Below are positions 8,964 through 17,276 of a DNA stretch of 64,000 nt, piece by piece. This stretch comes from Eggerthellaceae bacterium (GTDB taxonomy: Bacteria > Actinomycetota > Coriobacteriia > Coriobacteriales > Eggerthellaceae), in the NCBI GenBank assembly GCA_009782615.1, contig WRIS01000009.1, positions 1 to 64,000 on the forward strand, given 5' to 3'. The notes under the pieces are model-generated. The model worked only from the letters and a program-made list of their open reading frames with translations. It was not told the origin of the DNA and searched no databases. Every line of letters starts with the position of its first letter. Within the stretch, counting starts at the first letter, position 1. Position numbers and translations under genes: made by a program.

Positions 8964-11783
8964 GTGACATATCCGCAGATTAAACGCTTCTTTTGTCCTC
9001 TATCTATGCGAAAGGATTCGTTGGTGGAGTTCTTCAAGAAGCTCGTTTTCTCCCCCGCATTTTTCCTCGCACTCCTCTTCGCAACCACTTCAACTCTTAC
9101 CATAAATTATCTTGCTTTGCCCATGATACAGGGTGCGGCTATTTTTGAGCCCAACACCGCAAATCTTATAGGTATCGGGTTTGGAGCGCTGGCTCTTTTT
9201 TCTTTTTTGGGCTTCTTTATTTTTTCGGTAAGGCGAAATCTTTTAACACCAGAACACTTTGAGCGCCTTGCCCAAAAGAGCGGGCCTGCAACCCTTGGTT
9301 CTTTGGTGGGGCTTTGTTTGTTGTTTTTGGTCGTTGTCGGTGTTGTTTGTCTTGCCTGCGGGGGTTTTGCTGTTTTAGTCAATCGGGTGGCGTCACCCGC
9401 CCTTGGCATCCAAGAGCTTAAAGGAATAGTTGCTCTCGTTGTTCAAGTTATGACTATTCTTGTTGTGCCTTTCTTGTTGCTTGTTTTAGCTAACCTCACG
9501 TTTTTCGGCACGGGAACAACAAGCTCTTTTGCGCGAAGTCTTAAGCGCTTTCGCCGAGCTTTGCCCTCACTTGTCTTAGGCTTCATCATCGTTTTGGGGG
9601 TCGGCTATCTTTTCTGGATGTTGTTAGGTCTTATCCAAAACGAACCTTTGAGCAATGCAATCTCTTTTACTATCACCTCTTTTGTTGGTGCTCTTCTCAT
9701 CTGTGGAGCCACAGCCGCCTGTGCAAACGTGTTGCCCTCACACAAAGGCTTAATCACCGGAGAAGAACCCAATAATCGTGCGCCTTTTCTTAGTCCGCGC
9801 ACCGCACGTACGCTTAATGGTGCCACATCCTTTTTTCTGGCTTTTGTTCTCGCTGCTTCTTTGGTGGGTACTGCCCCTTTAGCCTGGGCAGAAGAGATGC
9901 TTGAAAACGCGAGTGAAGCCGACAGTGAAACCGCAGACGAAACCACCCCAGACCCACCTGTTGAGCTCACCAATCCTGCTAGTACTAACCTCGGCATCGA
10001 AATTCCCGAACCAAACACCATCGAAGCGTTTTTACCGATTAACTACTATGAACAAGACACACCCTTAGGCATACCGATTGCAACGGATGGGGATTGGGTT
10101 ACCTATCAAACAGGCGAGAAGAGTTTTTCAACCGTCTTTGGAGGAGTGGCAACAACCTATGTTGATGAGGAGGGCGATTTACAACTCATCGACAACACGC
10201 TTGAACCGGTTTCGTCTTCTGAGGGTGCCTATTTTGAAAACGCCGCGAATTCCTTTAGCGTTTTGCTGCCCACAACTATTACAGATGCCCAAGGAATACG
10301 TATTGAAAAAGACGAAAAAGGCATTGAGATAATCCCGCAAGAAGGTGACTTTACCCGCGCCATGGCAGCCGGCAGTGCCTTGCGTTTTACCGAAGTATTT
10401 CCCGGCATTGATTATCAATACACGCTCGTGGGTTCTGTTATCAAAGAAGATATTGTCTTAAATCGCGAAGTTGACCAAAACCGCTTCACTTCAAAAATCA
10501 TCCTTGATAAAGGTTTTGAAATCACGTGTGAAAACGGAGCAATTCTTGTTTTTGAAACAGATGAGGAAGAAGGCGAAGAAAACGAAGAGGGTGAAAAGAG
10601 CAAGAAAACCAGCACCGCCCAAGAAAGAAAAGACCCCTTCATAAGCATAAGTGCGCCGGTCATGATAGATGCCGCAGGACAAGTCTCTGACGCACTCGAG
10701 CTTTCTTTAGAACAAGATGACCAAGGTGTCTATTTCATGGTTTTAATCGCTGACAAAGGATGGCTTTCAGCACCTGAGCGTGCCTACCCGCTGCGCATTG
10801 ACCCTACCACTACTGTTGACAGCTTTGCTATAAGCCTTATTGGTGTTGAGCAGGGCTCGGGAGATATGTTTATCGGGGACAATGGCTATCCTTACTCTGG
10901 ATATGATGATGGCATCACCAGTGGAAACTATGCCTTTGGGATCGCACACTGGATGACGCGCACCTATATCTATATTGATTACAACTTCGCCTGGCTTATG
11001 AGTGACGCCAAGATAAACTCAGCCACCTTTTCTCTTCACCACTTTACTTCGTGGAGTGGGGGCAACACCTCTTTTGGGCTTTATCAAGTTGATGATGCGT
11101 GGGATAAAAACTGGATTACGTGGAATAGCCAGCTTAACTTAGGCCACACCGCCATCGAATTCAAAAACGCCAACCCAAGTCCTGGCTATATCGACTTTGA
11201 TGTGCGCGAAGTAGTAAACAACTGGGCACAAAACCTCTATCCTCAGCGCGGCTTTGTGGTTAAAGCCCAAACTGAGCGCACTATGCAATGCGAAGTCTTT
11301 TCCAACAACAATTCTTCTAACCCGCCGCGCTTGGTTGTCAACTGGGAAATACCTGACCCGGTAGATGAATCTATCCCGCTTGACGACCTCACCATAAATC
11401 TGCGCACCATCACCGAAAAAGATATCTCAGGAAAACTCTTGTTTGATGGGGTGTTTGCTGATGGAGTTGTCACCCCGCGCGCAACAATAAACTATTGGCT
11501 TGCGCCCGATGATGACGCCGGGCTCACAAGCGCTTCGAGAAGTTATATCTATCCTGACTCAAGTGCGTGGGCTGACACCTTTCCTCGGGGCACTCCTTAC
11601 AAAGACAAACTTTCTAACTGGCAGTCAAAACTCTTCGGCGGGCTTGATTTGGACAAAGCCTATCGCATGTATGCAACGGCATCCCTTGGGGGCGTGACCA
11701 GCAAAGAAGTTGAGTCAGATAAGTTTTTAATCTATCAGGTCAAAGGGACTGTCCGAAATTTTGTGTGTGAAGCTTTAATCTGA
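8964..11783 (+). CDS. WapA-like DNRLRE protein, N-terminal half, cut by IS256 element
   Basis: GTG 8964 (or ATG 9006) begins a 939-codon frame. About six hydrophobic helices occupy residues 30-255. A signal-like segment follows (about 283-310, NGATSFFLAFVLAASLVG then APLAWAEE). After an acidic stretch come a surface region of about 300 residues and a DNRLRE jelly-roll-type domain at about 612-794 (DAWDKNWITWNSQ, VREVVNNWAQN, GFVVKA, PPRLVVNWE), as in WapA-type wall-associated Rhs proteins. Codons after about 11743 belong to the IS256 end, so the natural C-terminal Rhs repeats are gone and the product is truncated. A polymorphic-toxin delivery protein is inferred. The multi-helix N-terminus ahead of the secreted part is unlike classical WapA, which has a plain signal peptide. 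Confidence 0.75.
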   Translation: MTYPQIKRFFCPLSMRKDSLVEFFKKLVFSPAFFLALLFATTSTLTINYLALPMIQGAAIFEPNTANLIGIGFGALALFSFLGFFIFSVRRNLLTPEHFERLAQKSGPATLGSLVGLCLLFLVVVGVVCLACGGFAVLVNRVASPALGIQELKGIVALVVQVMTILVVPFLLLVLANLTFFGTGTTSSFARSLKRFRRALPSLVLGFIIVLGVGYLFWMLLGLIQNEPLSNAISFTITSFVGALLICGATAACANVLPSHKGLITGEEPNNRAPFLSPRTARTLNGATSFFLAFVLAASLVGTAPLAWAEEMLENASEADSETADETTPDPPVELTNPASTNLGIEIPEPNTIEAFLPINYYEQDTPLGIPIATDGDWVTYQTGEKSFSTVFGGVATTYVDEEGDLQLIDNTLEPVSSSEGAYFENAANSFSVLLPTTITDAQGIRIEKDEKGIEIIPQEGDFTRAMAAGSALRFTEVFPGIDYQYTLVGSVIKEDIVLNREVDQNRFTSKIILDKGFEITCENGAILVFETDEEEGEENEEGEKSKKTSTAQERKDPFISISAPVMIDAAGQVSDALELSLEQDDQGVYFMVLIADKGWLSAPERAYPLRIDPTTTVDSFAISLIGVEQGSGDMFIGDNGYPYSGYDDGITSGNYAFGIAHWMTRTYIYIDYNFAWLMSDAKINSATFSLHHFTSWSGGNTSFGLYQVDDAWDKNWITWNSQLNLGHTAIEFKNANPSPGYIDFDVREVVNNWAQNLYPQRGFVVKAQTERTMQCEVFSNNNSSNPPRLVVNWEIPDPVDESIPLDDLTINLRTITEKDISGKLLFDGVFADGVVTPRATINYWLAPDDDAGLTSASRSYIYPDSSAWADTFPRGTPYKDKLSNWQSKLFGGLDLDKAYRMYATASLGGVTSKEVESDKFLIYQVKGTVRNFVCEALI

Positions 11784-13167
11784 CATGATGGAGTGAGGGA
11801 CTTCACTCCAGAAAGGACTGAGATTATGCTTGATGCACAAAAAAACGATATGTCTTTTGAACAATCCATAGTTCCATATTTTACCTCAAGCAATGAGGAT
11901 GCGTCAGATATGAGTGACTTTGCAAAGCTGCTTGTAGCTGGAGCTAAGGAAAGAGGTCTGGCTTTGACAGGCGAAGGAGGATTGCTTACTGACCTTACTC
12001 GTCAAGTACTGCAAACCGCTCTTGAAGTAGAGATGCAAGAACATCTAGGCTATGAAAGGGGGGATAGAACAAAGCCTAGAGTAGAAAACTATCGAAACGG
12101 CTATAGCGAAAAAACGCTTAAAACAGATATCGGAGAAGTGCAAATCCAAATACCAAGAGACAGAGAAGGGTCTTTTGAGCCTGCTACTGTCCCAAAACAC
12201 AAACGTAGGATTGATGGGCTTGATGAGGCTGTACTCAGTCTTTACTCAAAAGGTATGACCACAACAGATATCTGTGATTTCTTGTCAGAGACCTATGGAA
12301 CTAAGCTTTCAAAAGATACCATCTCAAAGATAACTGATGGTGTAGTAGAAGAGATGTCAGCCTGGCGAACAAGACCACTTGATTCGGTATATCCAGTAAT
12401 CATCATAGATGCCATTGTTATCAAGGTAAGGGATGGGTCAGTAGCTAATCGCCCTGTATATGTAGTGCTAGGCATTACTACAGAAGGCTTAAGAGACGTA
12501 CTTGGTCTTTGGGTAGGGCCAACTGGTGGAGAAGGAGCAAAACAGTGGATGGGTATGCTCACTGATTTAAAAAACCGAGGAGTCCAAGATGTCTTGATTG
12601 CTTGTTGTGACGGACTTAAAGGCTTGCCTGAAGCGCTTAGTGCTATTTGGCCTGAAGTCACTGTGCAAACCTGTGTGGTGCACCTCATCAGAAACTCTTT
12701 GCGCCATGTGAAGCGAAAAGAAATGAAAGAAGCAGCAAGTGACCTAAGGCGCATCTATACTGCTCCAAATGAAGAGGCAGCACTGAGAGCACTTGATGAG
12801 GTTGAGGGAATTTGGGCAGAACGCTATCCTGCCATGATTGCCTCATGGAGACGTGCTTGGACAGAGTTTTGTCCATTCCTTTCATTTCCGCCTGAGATAA
12901 GAAAGATAATCTACACCACCAATGCCGTTGAATCCCTAAATGCCAGATATCGAAAAGCGGTAAGGAAGCGCGGGCACTTCCCCACAGAGCTTTCTGCTCT
13001 AAAAGTACTGTATCTCGCAACAATAAGGAGGGTGAAAAACCAGACAAACCCGATAAGTAAGATTATTGAATGGAACCAGGTGTTCAATACGCTATCATTA
13101 GTTTATGGCGAGCGCTTGGAAAGAAGGTAGGAATGTGGCTCACACACAAAAAATCTTACAGTCCCCT
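11744..13167 (+). mobile_element. IS256-family insertion sequence
   Basis: Imperfect inverted ends (left from GGGACTGTCC at 11745; right ending TTACAGTCCCC at 13166) share about 24 of 29 bases and enclose one transposase gene. IS256 elements normally make 8-9 bp target duplications. The flanks (ctatcaggtcaaa on the left, ttcagatgagag on the right) do not match. This suggests that DNA next to the element was lost or exchanged after insertion. Confidence 0.85.
11826..13130 (+). CDS. IS256-family transposase
   Basis: The start is ATG 11826 behind AAAGGA, giving 434 residues, close to the family's usual 400. It matches the mutator/IS256 DDE class: EMQEHLGYERGDR near the N-terminus, YRNGYSEKTLKTDIGEVQIQIPRDR, first catalytic Asp in IIIDAIVIKVRDG, second in IACCDGLKGLPEA, Glu in TTNAVESLNARYRK, and the conserved VQTCVVHLIRNSLRHV. 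The frame is unbroken, so the enzyme looks functional. It sits inside the DNRLRE/Rhs toxin locus and separates its 5' half from the toxin tails. Confidence 0.95.
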   Translation: MLDAQKNDMSFEQSIVPYFTSSNEDASDMSDFAKLLVAGAKERGLALTGEGGLLTDLTRQVLQTALEVEMQEHLGYERGDRTKPRVENYRNGYSEKTLKTDIGEVQIQIPRDREGSFEPATVPKHKRRIDGLDEAVLSLYSKGMTTTDICDFLSETYGTKLSKDTISKITDGVVEEMSAWRTRPLDSVYPVIIIDAIVIKVRDGSVANRPVYVVLGITTEGLRDVLGLWVGPTGGEGAKQWMGMLTDLKNRGVQDVLIACCDGLKGLPEALSAIWPEVTVQTCVVHLIRNSLRHVKRKEMKEAASDLRRIYTAPNEEAALRALDEVEGIWAERYPAMIASWRRAWTEFCPFLSFPPEIRKIIYTTNAVESLNARYRKAVRKRGHFPTELSALKVLYLATIRRVKNQTNPISKIIEWNQVFNTLSLVYGERLERR

Positions 13168-13168
13168 T

Positions 13169-13249
13169 CAGATGAGAGACTACGAGAAGTATACTCAAGT
13201 TTTTGAAAGGAACGGAAATAGTGGTGGTGTGCCCGGGTTGGATCATTAG
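13169..13249 (+). pseudogene. C-terminal remnant of a polymorphic toxin (27 codons)
   Basis: Directly after the IS256 right end an open frame reads QMRDYEKYTQVFERNGNS and on to GGVPGLDH, then stops at TAG 13247. It has no start of its own and ends 17 bases before a small gene. That arrangement (toxin tail, then immunity gene) matches the neighbouring cassettes. The toxin body has been lost. The activity cannot be recognised from 26 residues. Confidence 0.5.
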
Positions 13250-13266
13250 GGAAATAAGGTGTTGTT

Positions 13267-13719
13267 GTGGAGCAAAAAAAGCTGATACAAAATTTTGCAA
13301 TTGCAGAGTTTTTATTCTTGGAAACTGAGCAAAGCTTATCAAAACCAATTATCGAGAAGAATAATTGGTTTGCTACAAATATCTATTATCTGGCACCAGA
13401 AATCGGGTTTCAGATTCAGCTTGATTGGCACGAGTTCAAAGTTTTTGTTTTAGTAGTGCTTTTGGATGAAGGAAAAATACCAAGTGGATACTACGTGCAT
13501 CAAGGTAGGAAAATTCGTGTTCACTTGGGCGAGGTTTTAAAAAAGTATTTGAATGTACAGGACAAAAAGCTAGGTGCGAAAAAAGAGAAAAGGAGCAAAA
13601 ACAAACAACCTGTCGATTCTGAAAAGGCTATCAAACAAGAAATAGTGGAGTGCGCTGATATTTTACGGAAGTATTGTAAAGAGATAATTAATCTTAAGGG
13701 GAGGGTTTTTGACGAGTGA
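13267..13719 (+). CDS. Candidate immunity protein, unknown family
   Basis: The 150-residue protein starts at GTG 13267 (TAAGG seven bases upstream). It is AT-rich, with many lysines in the last third (KKLGAKKEKRSKNKQ). The first 90 residues alternate hydrophobic and charged residues in a likely compact alpha/beta fold (FQIQLDWHEFKVFVLVVLLDE). There are no membrane helices. I do not recognise the family. Position alone, straight after a toxin tail in an Rhs locus, suggests an immunity protein now orphaned from its toxin. Confidence 0.6.
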   Translation: MEQKKLIQNFAIAEFLFLETEQSLSKPIIEKNNWFATNIYYLAPEIGFQIQLDWHEFKVFVLVVLLDEGKIPSGYYVHQGRKIRVHLGEVLKKYLNVQDKKLGAKKEKRSKNKQPVDSEKAIKQEIVECADILRKYCKEIINLKGRVFDE

Positions 13720-13748
13720 AGCCATGAATCAGACTGTGTCATGGGGAC

Positions 13749-13779
13749 ATGTGTCAGGGGGACGCATAACTTAACACAT
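13749..13779. repeat. Single degenerate REP arm next to IS3 end
   Basis: The segment beginning ATGTGTCAGGGGGACGCATA and ending ACTTAACACAT is one arm of the REP family seen at 6105 and 24309. The sequence right after it (TGTGTCAAGTT, 13783-13793) equals the start of the opposite REP arm but then turns into the IS3 end. The IS3 element may have landed in a REP pair. Confidence 0.6.
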
Positions 13780-13829
13780 TGATGTGTCAAGTTTGAAATA
13801 GGACACTTTTTCGGACACCAAGAATCGAC

Positions 13830-14715
13830 CTATTGAGCATTTGCTCGCTCATAATCCACTGGGCTCATATAACCAAGAGCAGAATGAGCCCGTTTGGTAT
13901 TATAGTAGAGTTCAATGTATTTGAATATCTCCTGTCCTGCTGTCAAACGATCTGTGAACTTTTCTTTCTTGCTAAGCAGTTCTCTCTTTAAGTTCTATAG
14001 AAAGACTCCATGACGGCATTGTCGTAAGGGTTGCCTTTGCGGGAATAGGGATGGACGCATTCCTTGCGTGCCAACTCCTGGTTATACCTCCTTGAGGTAA
14101 ATTGGCTTCCTCGATCGGTATGTATCAAAAGGCCATTGGGCGGTCTTTCCCTGTCGCAGGCCTGCCTGAAGGTACCAATGGTCAGGTTCTCGCTCATCCT
14201 GTTTGCCATCGACCAACCAACGACCTTGCGTGAGTGGAGGTCCAGTAGGGTGGAGAGGTAAAGGAAACCCTCCTTCGTGGGGATATAGGTGATGTCTCCC
14301 ACCCAGACCCTGTTTTTCACGCTGGTCTCGAACTTGCGGTTCAAAAGGTTTCCCCCAACTCAGATACCAGCCCCTTTCTGCGGCATCTCCTTGTGGCTCC
14401 TTTGCCCTGGATCCCCATCTCAGACATGATACGGGCGACCCGCTTGTCATTTTGGGGAATACCGATCCGAGTCAGCTCGACAGCAATTCGCCTGGAGCCA
14501 TATCTGCCGTTGTGCTTTTCGAAGATCTCGGCAATAAAGACCGCCAGAGCCTCACGTTCGATTTGACGGCTGGACTTCTTGCGTTTTAGGTATTCGTAGT
14601 ATCCTGCCCTGCTTACCCCGATGATTTTGCAGGCCTTCTTGACGGGGAGGTGCCCAAGGTTTTCTTTTAAAAACTTGAACCTTATGCTTTGTTTTGTCTC
14701 AAGAAGGCCTGGAAT
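13830..14715 (-). pseudogene. IS3-family transposase OrfB, two frameshifts
   Basis: Reading the minus strand gives a HTH_21-like start (SRAGYYEYLKRKKSSRQ), then a DDE integrase core: NRVWVGDITYIPTKEG with the first Asp, LLIHTDRGSQFTS with the second, and NAVMESF with the Glu. Two single-base losses break it. One is in the C5 run at 14352-14356, just before NRKFETSV. The other lies just after MESFYRT, where one T is missing and the frame stops at once. Restoring both bases continues the protein to YMSPVDYERANAQ and a stop at 13830. As it stands no full OrfB can be made. Confidence 0.82.
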
Positions 14716-14975
14716 TTTTTCAGTAGGTCGTTTTCCAGCGTCAACTCCTCGACCTGCTTTTTCAGCTTGAGGATCTGGTAGTCCTTGTTTAATGTCGGGC
14801 TTCCGCTGCCTGGGAATGCTGCTTCCCCGTTTTTCTCATACTCCATTGCCCAACGTCTAAGCGTATTATCTGGAACCTCCAACTCCTCAGAAATCTGCCT
14901 TACTGGCATCTCGCCATCTGATACCAGCTTAGCGGCAGCCAACTTGAACTGCCTGTCATATCTTTTTCCTGGCAC
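14682..14975 (-). CDS. IS3-family transposase OrfA
   Basis: The 97-residue protein is a typical OrfA: an N-terminal helix-turn-helix (KRYDRQFKLAAAKLVSDGEM, then VRQISEELEVPDNTLRRW) and a C-terminal leucine-zipper-like helix (LKLKKQVEELTLENDLLKK). A run of six A on the coding strand (14715-14720, ctg-aaa-aaa-t) is a classic -1 slippery site that would join OrfA to OrfB, as in other IS3 elements. OrfA itself is intact. Confidence 0.88.
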   Translation of the reverse strand: MPGKRYDRQFKLAAAKLVSDGEMPVRQISEELEVPDNTLRRWAMEYEKNGEAAFPGSGSPTLNKDYQILKLKKQVEELTLENDLLKKFQAFLRQNKA

Positions 14976-15027
14976 TGTAAACCTCCATTTCCTCGGTTCT
15001 CAATGTCCAGAAAAGTATACCCACTCC

Positions 15028-15070
15028 AACTGTAAGATTTTCTGTGTGGGGGTCGTCCGAAATTCTGTGT
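15028..15070 (+). repeat. Two IS256-type terminal sequences in tandem
   Basis: CTGTAAGATTTTCTGTGTG resembles the right IS256 terminus at 13140-13160 read outside-in, and GTCCGAAATTCTGTGTGTAG resembles the left terminus at 11748-11770. They lie head to tail, only a few bases apart, without a transposase. This looks like the scar of one or two lost IS256-type elements. Confidence 0.5.
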
Positions 15071-15235
15071 GTAGTGCATGTAGTAGCCTTTTAGAGTTTT
15101 TTATAGAGATGTGATAAGATTAAAGGAGCTTTTACAGAGCATACATGCAGGTTATCTGGTTTTGAAGTTTAAGTATTTGAGTGACTAGTTCCGTTTTTGC
15201 ACCTTGAAACTTTTCCATATCTATTTCTGCCCTTG
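15060..15235 (+). repeat. Intercassette repeat, copy A
   Basis: This stretch aligns with 17033-17215 over its whole length, with many substitutions. Shared landmarks are catgtagt-gtagccttt, a ga(g/a)cata element, ggttatc-g-tttga, a gtttgaa(g/a)ttt-agta run and gcaccttgaaa-ttt. Each copy sits immediately upstream of an Rhs/toxin C-terminal cassette. It may be a spacer or recombination sequence of the toxin array. Confidence 0.6.
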
Positions 15236-15405
15236 GGGTTAGTAAAGGGCTCAGCGCAGGTGCTGCTTTTGGGGTATCTTGGCTGGGAGGTCAGCTAACT
15301 ACCGCTCAGGCAAAGGCGCTGGAGTTTGTCTGTACCACTTCCAAAAAAATTACTACCACTTGGGAAAAAGCTACCGAGTCTCTAAAACAGGTCGACTGGA
15401 AAAAG

Positions 15406-16563
15406 ATGGGCGAAAAAGCCCTCAACGCCGCTCAGTTGGGGCTTGACATTGTTGGTATGATTCCCGGTGTTGGTACCGTTGCCAATGGTGTCAACGCAGC
15501 AATTTATCTAGCGCGGGGAGACTATCTCAACGCCGGTCTGTCCGCTGCTTCAATGATTCCTTTTGCCGGAACTGCGATAAAGGGTGCAGCACTTGTTGCC
15601 AAGGGAGCAACCCTTATAGGAAAAGGCTTGCCGGTGCTTGCAAAAGGGGCAAGCGCTCTTGGAACAGCTGTTGTGGCTGGCAAGAAGGTTACTACTACGG
15701 CCAAGACCGCCACCGCTGCTGGTAGCGCAACGACAAAAACCAGCACTGCAACATCACGAGTTGCCACTAATTCCGAAAAGGTTACCCAGGCAGCAAACAG
15801 AGGTATGTGCCTTGTTGCGGGAACAGAAGTTTCTACTCCTAAAGGCGCTGTCCTAATTGAGACTATCAAACAAGGGGATGCGGTCTATGCCTTCGATTTT
15901 GTGCTGGATGAAAAGGTTGAGCGGTGTGTTGTAGATACTTTCATTCGTGAGACCACCGAGCTTATCGAGATTGTCACCGAAGCCGATACCATACAAACCA
16001 CCTACGAACATCCCTTCTGGGTTGAAGATAAAGGTTGGGTATTTGCCTGCGACTTGGTTGCCGGGGATGTCCTGCGTACTGCTGATGGCAGCAAGGCAAT
16101 CGTAACAGCAGTTTCAGAGGTCACCCTTGATAAACCTGTCGCAGTCTATAACTTCGAAGTTCAAGGAGCACATGCCTACTATGTTGGCACCTCTCAAGTA
16201 TTGGTGCATAATACTTGTGCAGCTAGTGTGCCATCTAGTTCGACACCGAAAACAACTGCAGAACTTATGCGAGATATTAAGGTTGAAAATGGGGTTTATA
16301 GTGCACCCAAAAATACTGTTAATGAGATAGGACGAGCAGAGGCTGCAGGGGTAGATTTTTCACGGCTCAACAAAGAAATTAGGAATTCTAGACCTTCCAC
16401 CGAAGGTGGGGTGTCGCAAGCTATTAGATATTCGGATGATTCGGGCACGCGCTTTGTAGTTCATGAGGTGACAGATGCGAGCAGCAATATAATACATAGG
16501 GATTTTGACGCAGTTAGAATTCAATCTGGGCAAACAATTAATGTATTCAAGCCTCTTAGTTAG
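15406..16563 (+). CDS. Orphan polymorphic-toxin C-terminus: Rhs linker, pretoxin HINT domain, unknown toxin
   Basis: From ATG 15406 the frame has 385 codons, but homology runs back to about 15211 without any start codon or ribosome site. The 5' end is therefore cut and the cassette may be silent. The upstream part (VSWLGGQLTTAQAKALEFVC, then TTTWEKATESLKQVDW) matches the other cassette at 18280-18400. Next comes a hydrophobic glycine-rich pretoxin segment (GLDIVGMIPGVGTVANGVNA). An autoproteolytic HINT domain follows, from CLVAGTEVSTPKG to SQVLVHN (catalytic first Cys, HPFW block, terminal VHN). The last 95 residues, beyond VHNTC, are the toxin; it ends GQTINVFKPLS. I do not recognise its activity. 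Confidence 0.75.
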   Translation: MGEKALNAAQLGLDIVGMIPGVGTVANGVNAAIYLARGDYLNAGLSAASMIPFAGTAIKGAALVAKGATLIGKGLPVLAKGASALGTAVVAGKKVTTTAKTATAAGSATTKTSTATSRVATNSEKVTQAANRGMCLVAGTEVSTPKGAVLIETIKQGDAVYAFDFVLDEKVERCVVDTFIRETTELIEIVTEADTIQTTYEHPFWVEDKGWVFACDLVAGDVLRTADGSKAIVTAVSEVTLDKPVAVYNFEVQGAHAYYVGTSQVLVHNTCAASVPSSSTPKTTAELMRDIKVENGVYSAPKNTVNEIGRAEAAGVDFSRLNKEIRNSRPSTEGGVSQAIRYSDDSGTRFVVHEVTDASSNIIHRDFDAVRIQSGQTINVFKPLS

Positions 16564-16577
16564 CCGAAGGGGAACCA

Positions 16578-16994
16578 ATGAACAAGGAACTTGAATTATG
16601 GAGGCTGAAAGAAATCTTGCAAAAATATCTTACTGTTCTGGAGAGGAAACGCACCTTGAAGACAATGAAAGACATTATGCGAAACTATCTAAATAATAAG
16701 ATTACTCATAATCAAGCAGCTAATCGACTCTTTTATGAGATAGACATTAATTATATCTTTAGTCTTTGCGGTCTTTCGGAGTCCGAATTGAAGGATTTCA
16801 AGAATGTGGGGGATAGTAAAAAAGAAGATTTCATAATTAGTGATTGCTATTATGCGATAAAGCAGTTAGCAGAAGAGCCTCGCTTTTCAACGACCGATGT
16901 GGAAATTCAGTATTTTTATGAGTGTCTAAATGGTGAGCGTATCTATGATTTGAATGAAAAATATAGAATAATTCAGGAGTTTTACAACGGGTAA
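16578..16994 (+). CDS. Candidate cognate immunity protein, unknown family
   Basis: The 138-residue, AT-rich, charged, probably all-helical protein starts 15 bases after the HINT-toxin stop, with AAGGGGA seven bases before its ATG. Segments such as YLNNKITHNQAANRLFYEID and SDCYYAIKQLAEEP are reminiscent of small helical immunity proteins, but I cannot name a family. No signal peptide or membrane helix is present, so it would act in the cytoplasm on the toxin domain encoded just upstream. Base use differs from the housekeeping genes around it, consistent with transfer. Confidence 0.65.
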   Translation: MNKELELWRLKEILQKYLTVLERKRTLKTMKDIMRNYLNNKITHNQAANRLFYEIDINYIFSLCGLSESELKDFKNVGDSKKEDFIISDCYYAIKQLAEEPRFSTTDVEIQYFYECLNGERIYDLNEKYRIIQEFYNG

Positions 16995-17276
16995 TATCGT
17001 ACTTGCTAAGAGATTTGATTCAAAAACGAGCTTGTAAGATTTTACATGTAGTGTAGCCTTTTCTGGTATTTTTGGAACGGATATGTCAGGATTTGAAAAA
17101 ACAAGATTCTGCCTATGGAACATAGACGCGGGTTATCGAGTTTGAAATTTGAGTAACTGAGTGGTTTCACTCATCGCACCTTGAAATTTCTATATTTATT
17201 TCCGATCTTTTTAAGCTTTAGTTTGCTTAGCGCTGAAGCAAATGAAGCACTTTAGCGCCACTGACTTTGAACTCTT
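16995..17276 (+). repeat. Intercassette repeat, copy B, and gene-free spacer
   Basis: Positions 17033-17215 are the second copy of the element described at 15060-15235. It begins TGTAAGATTTTACATGTAGT. Copy A has the same start, but with the IS256-type ends inserted. Nothing else in this spacer looks coding. Confidence 0.6.

Larger units (their letters stand above)
13785..15035 (-). mobile_element. IS3-family insertion sequence (degenerate)
   Basis: Two minus-strand frames, orfA and a broken orfB, lie between imperfect inverted ends (TGTCAAGTTTGAAATAGGAC from 13785, and the reverse complement of the region ending near 15035). The ends align only moderately, so the boundaries are approximate. 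Confidence 0.75.

Noticed and set aside
11744-13167. Simple IS256 insertion that could be excised to restore one toxin gene
   Set aside because: The flanks lack a target duplication and the frames on the two sides are not adjoining parts of one domain, so DNA has been lost or rearranged.
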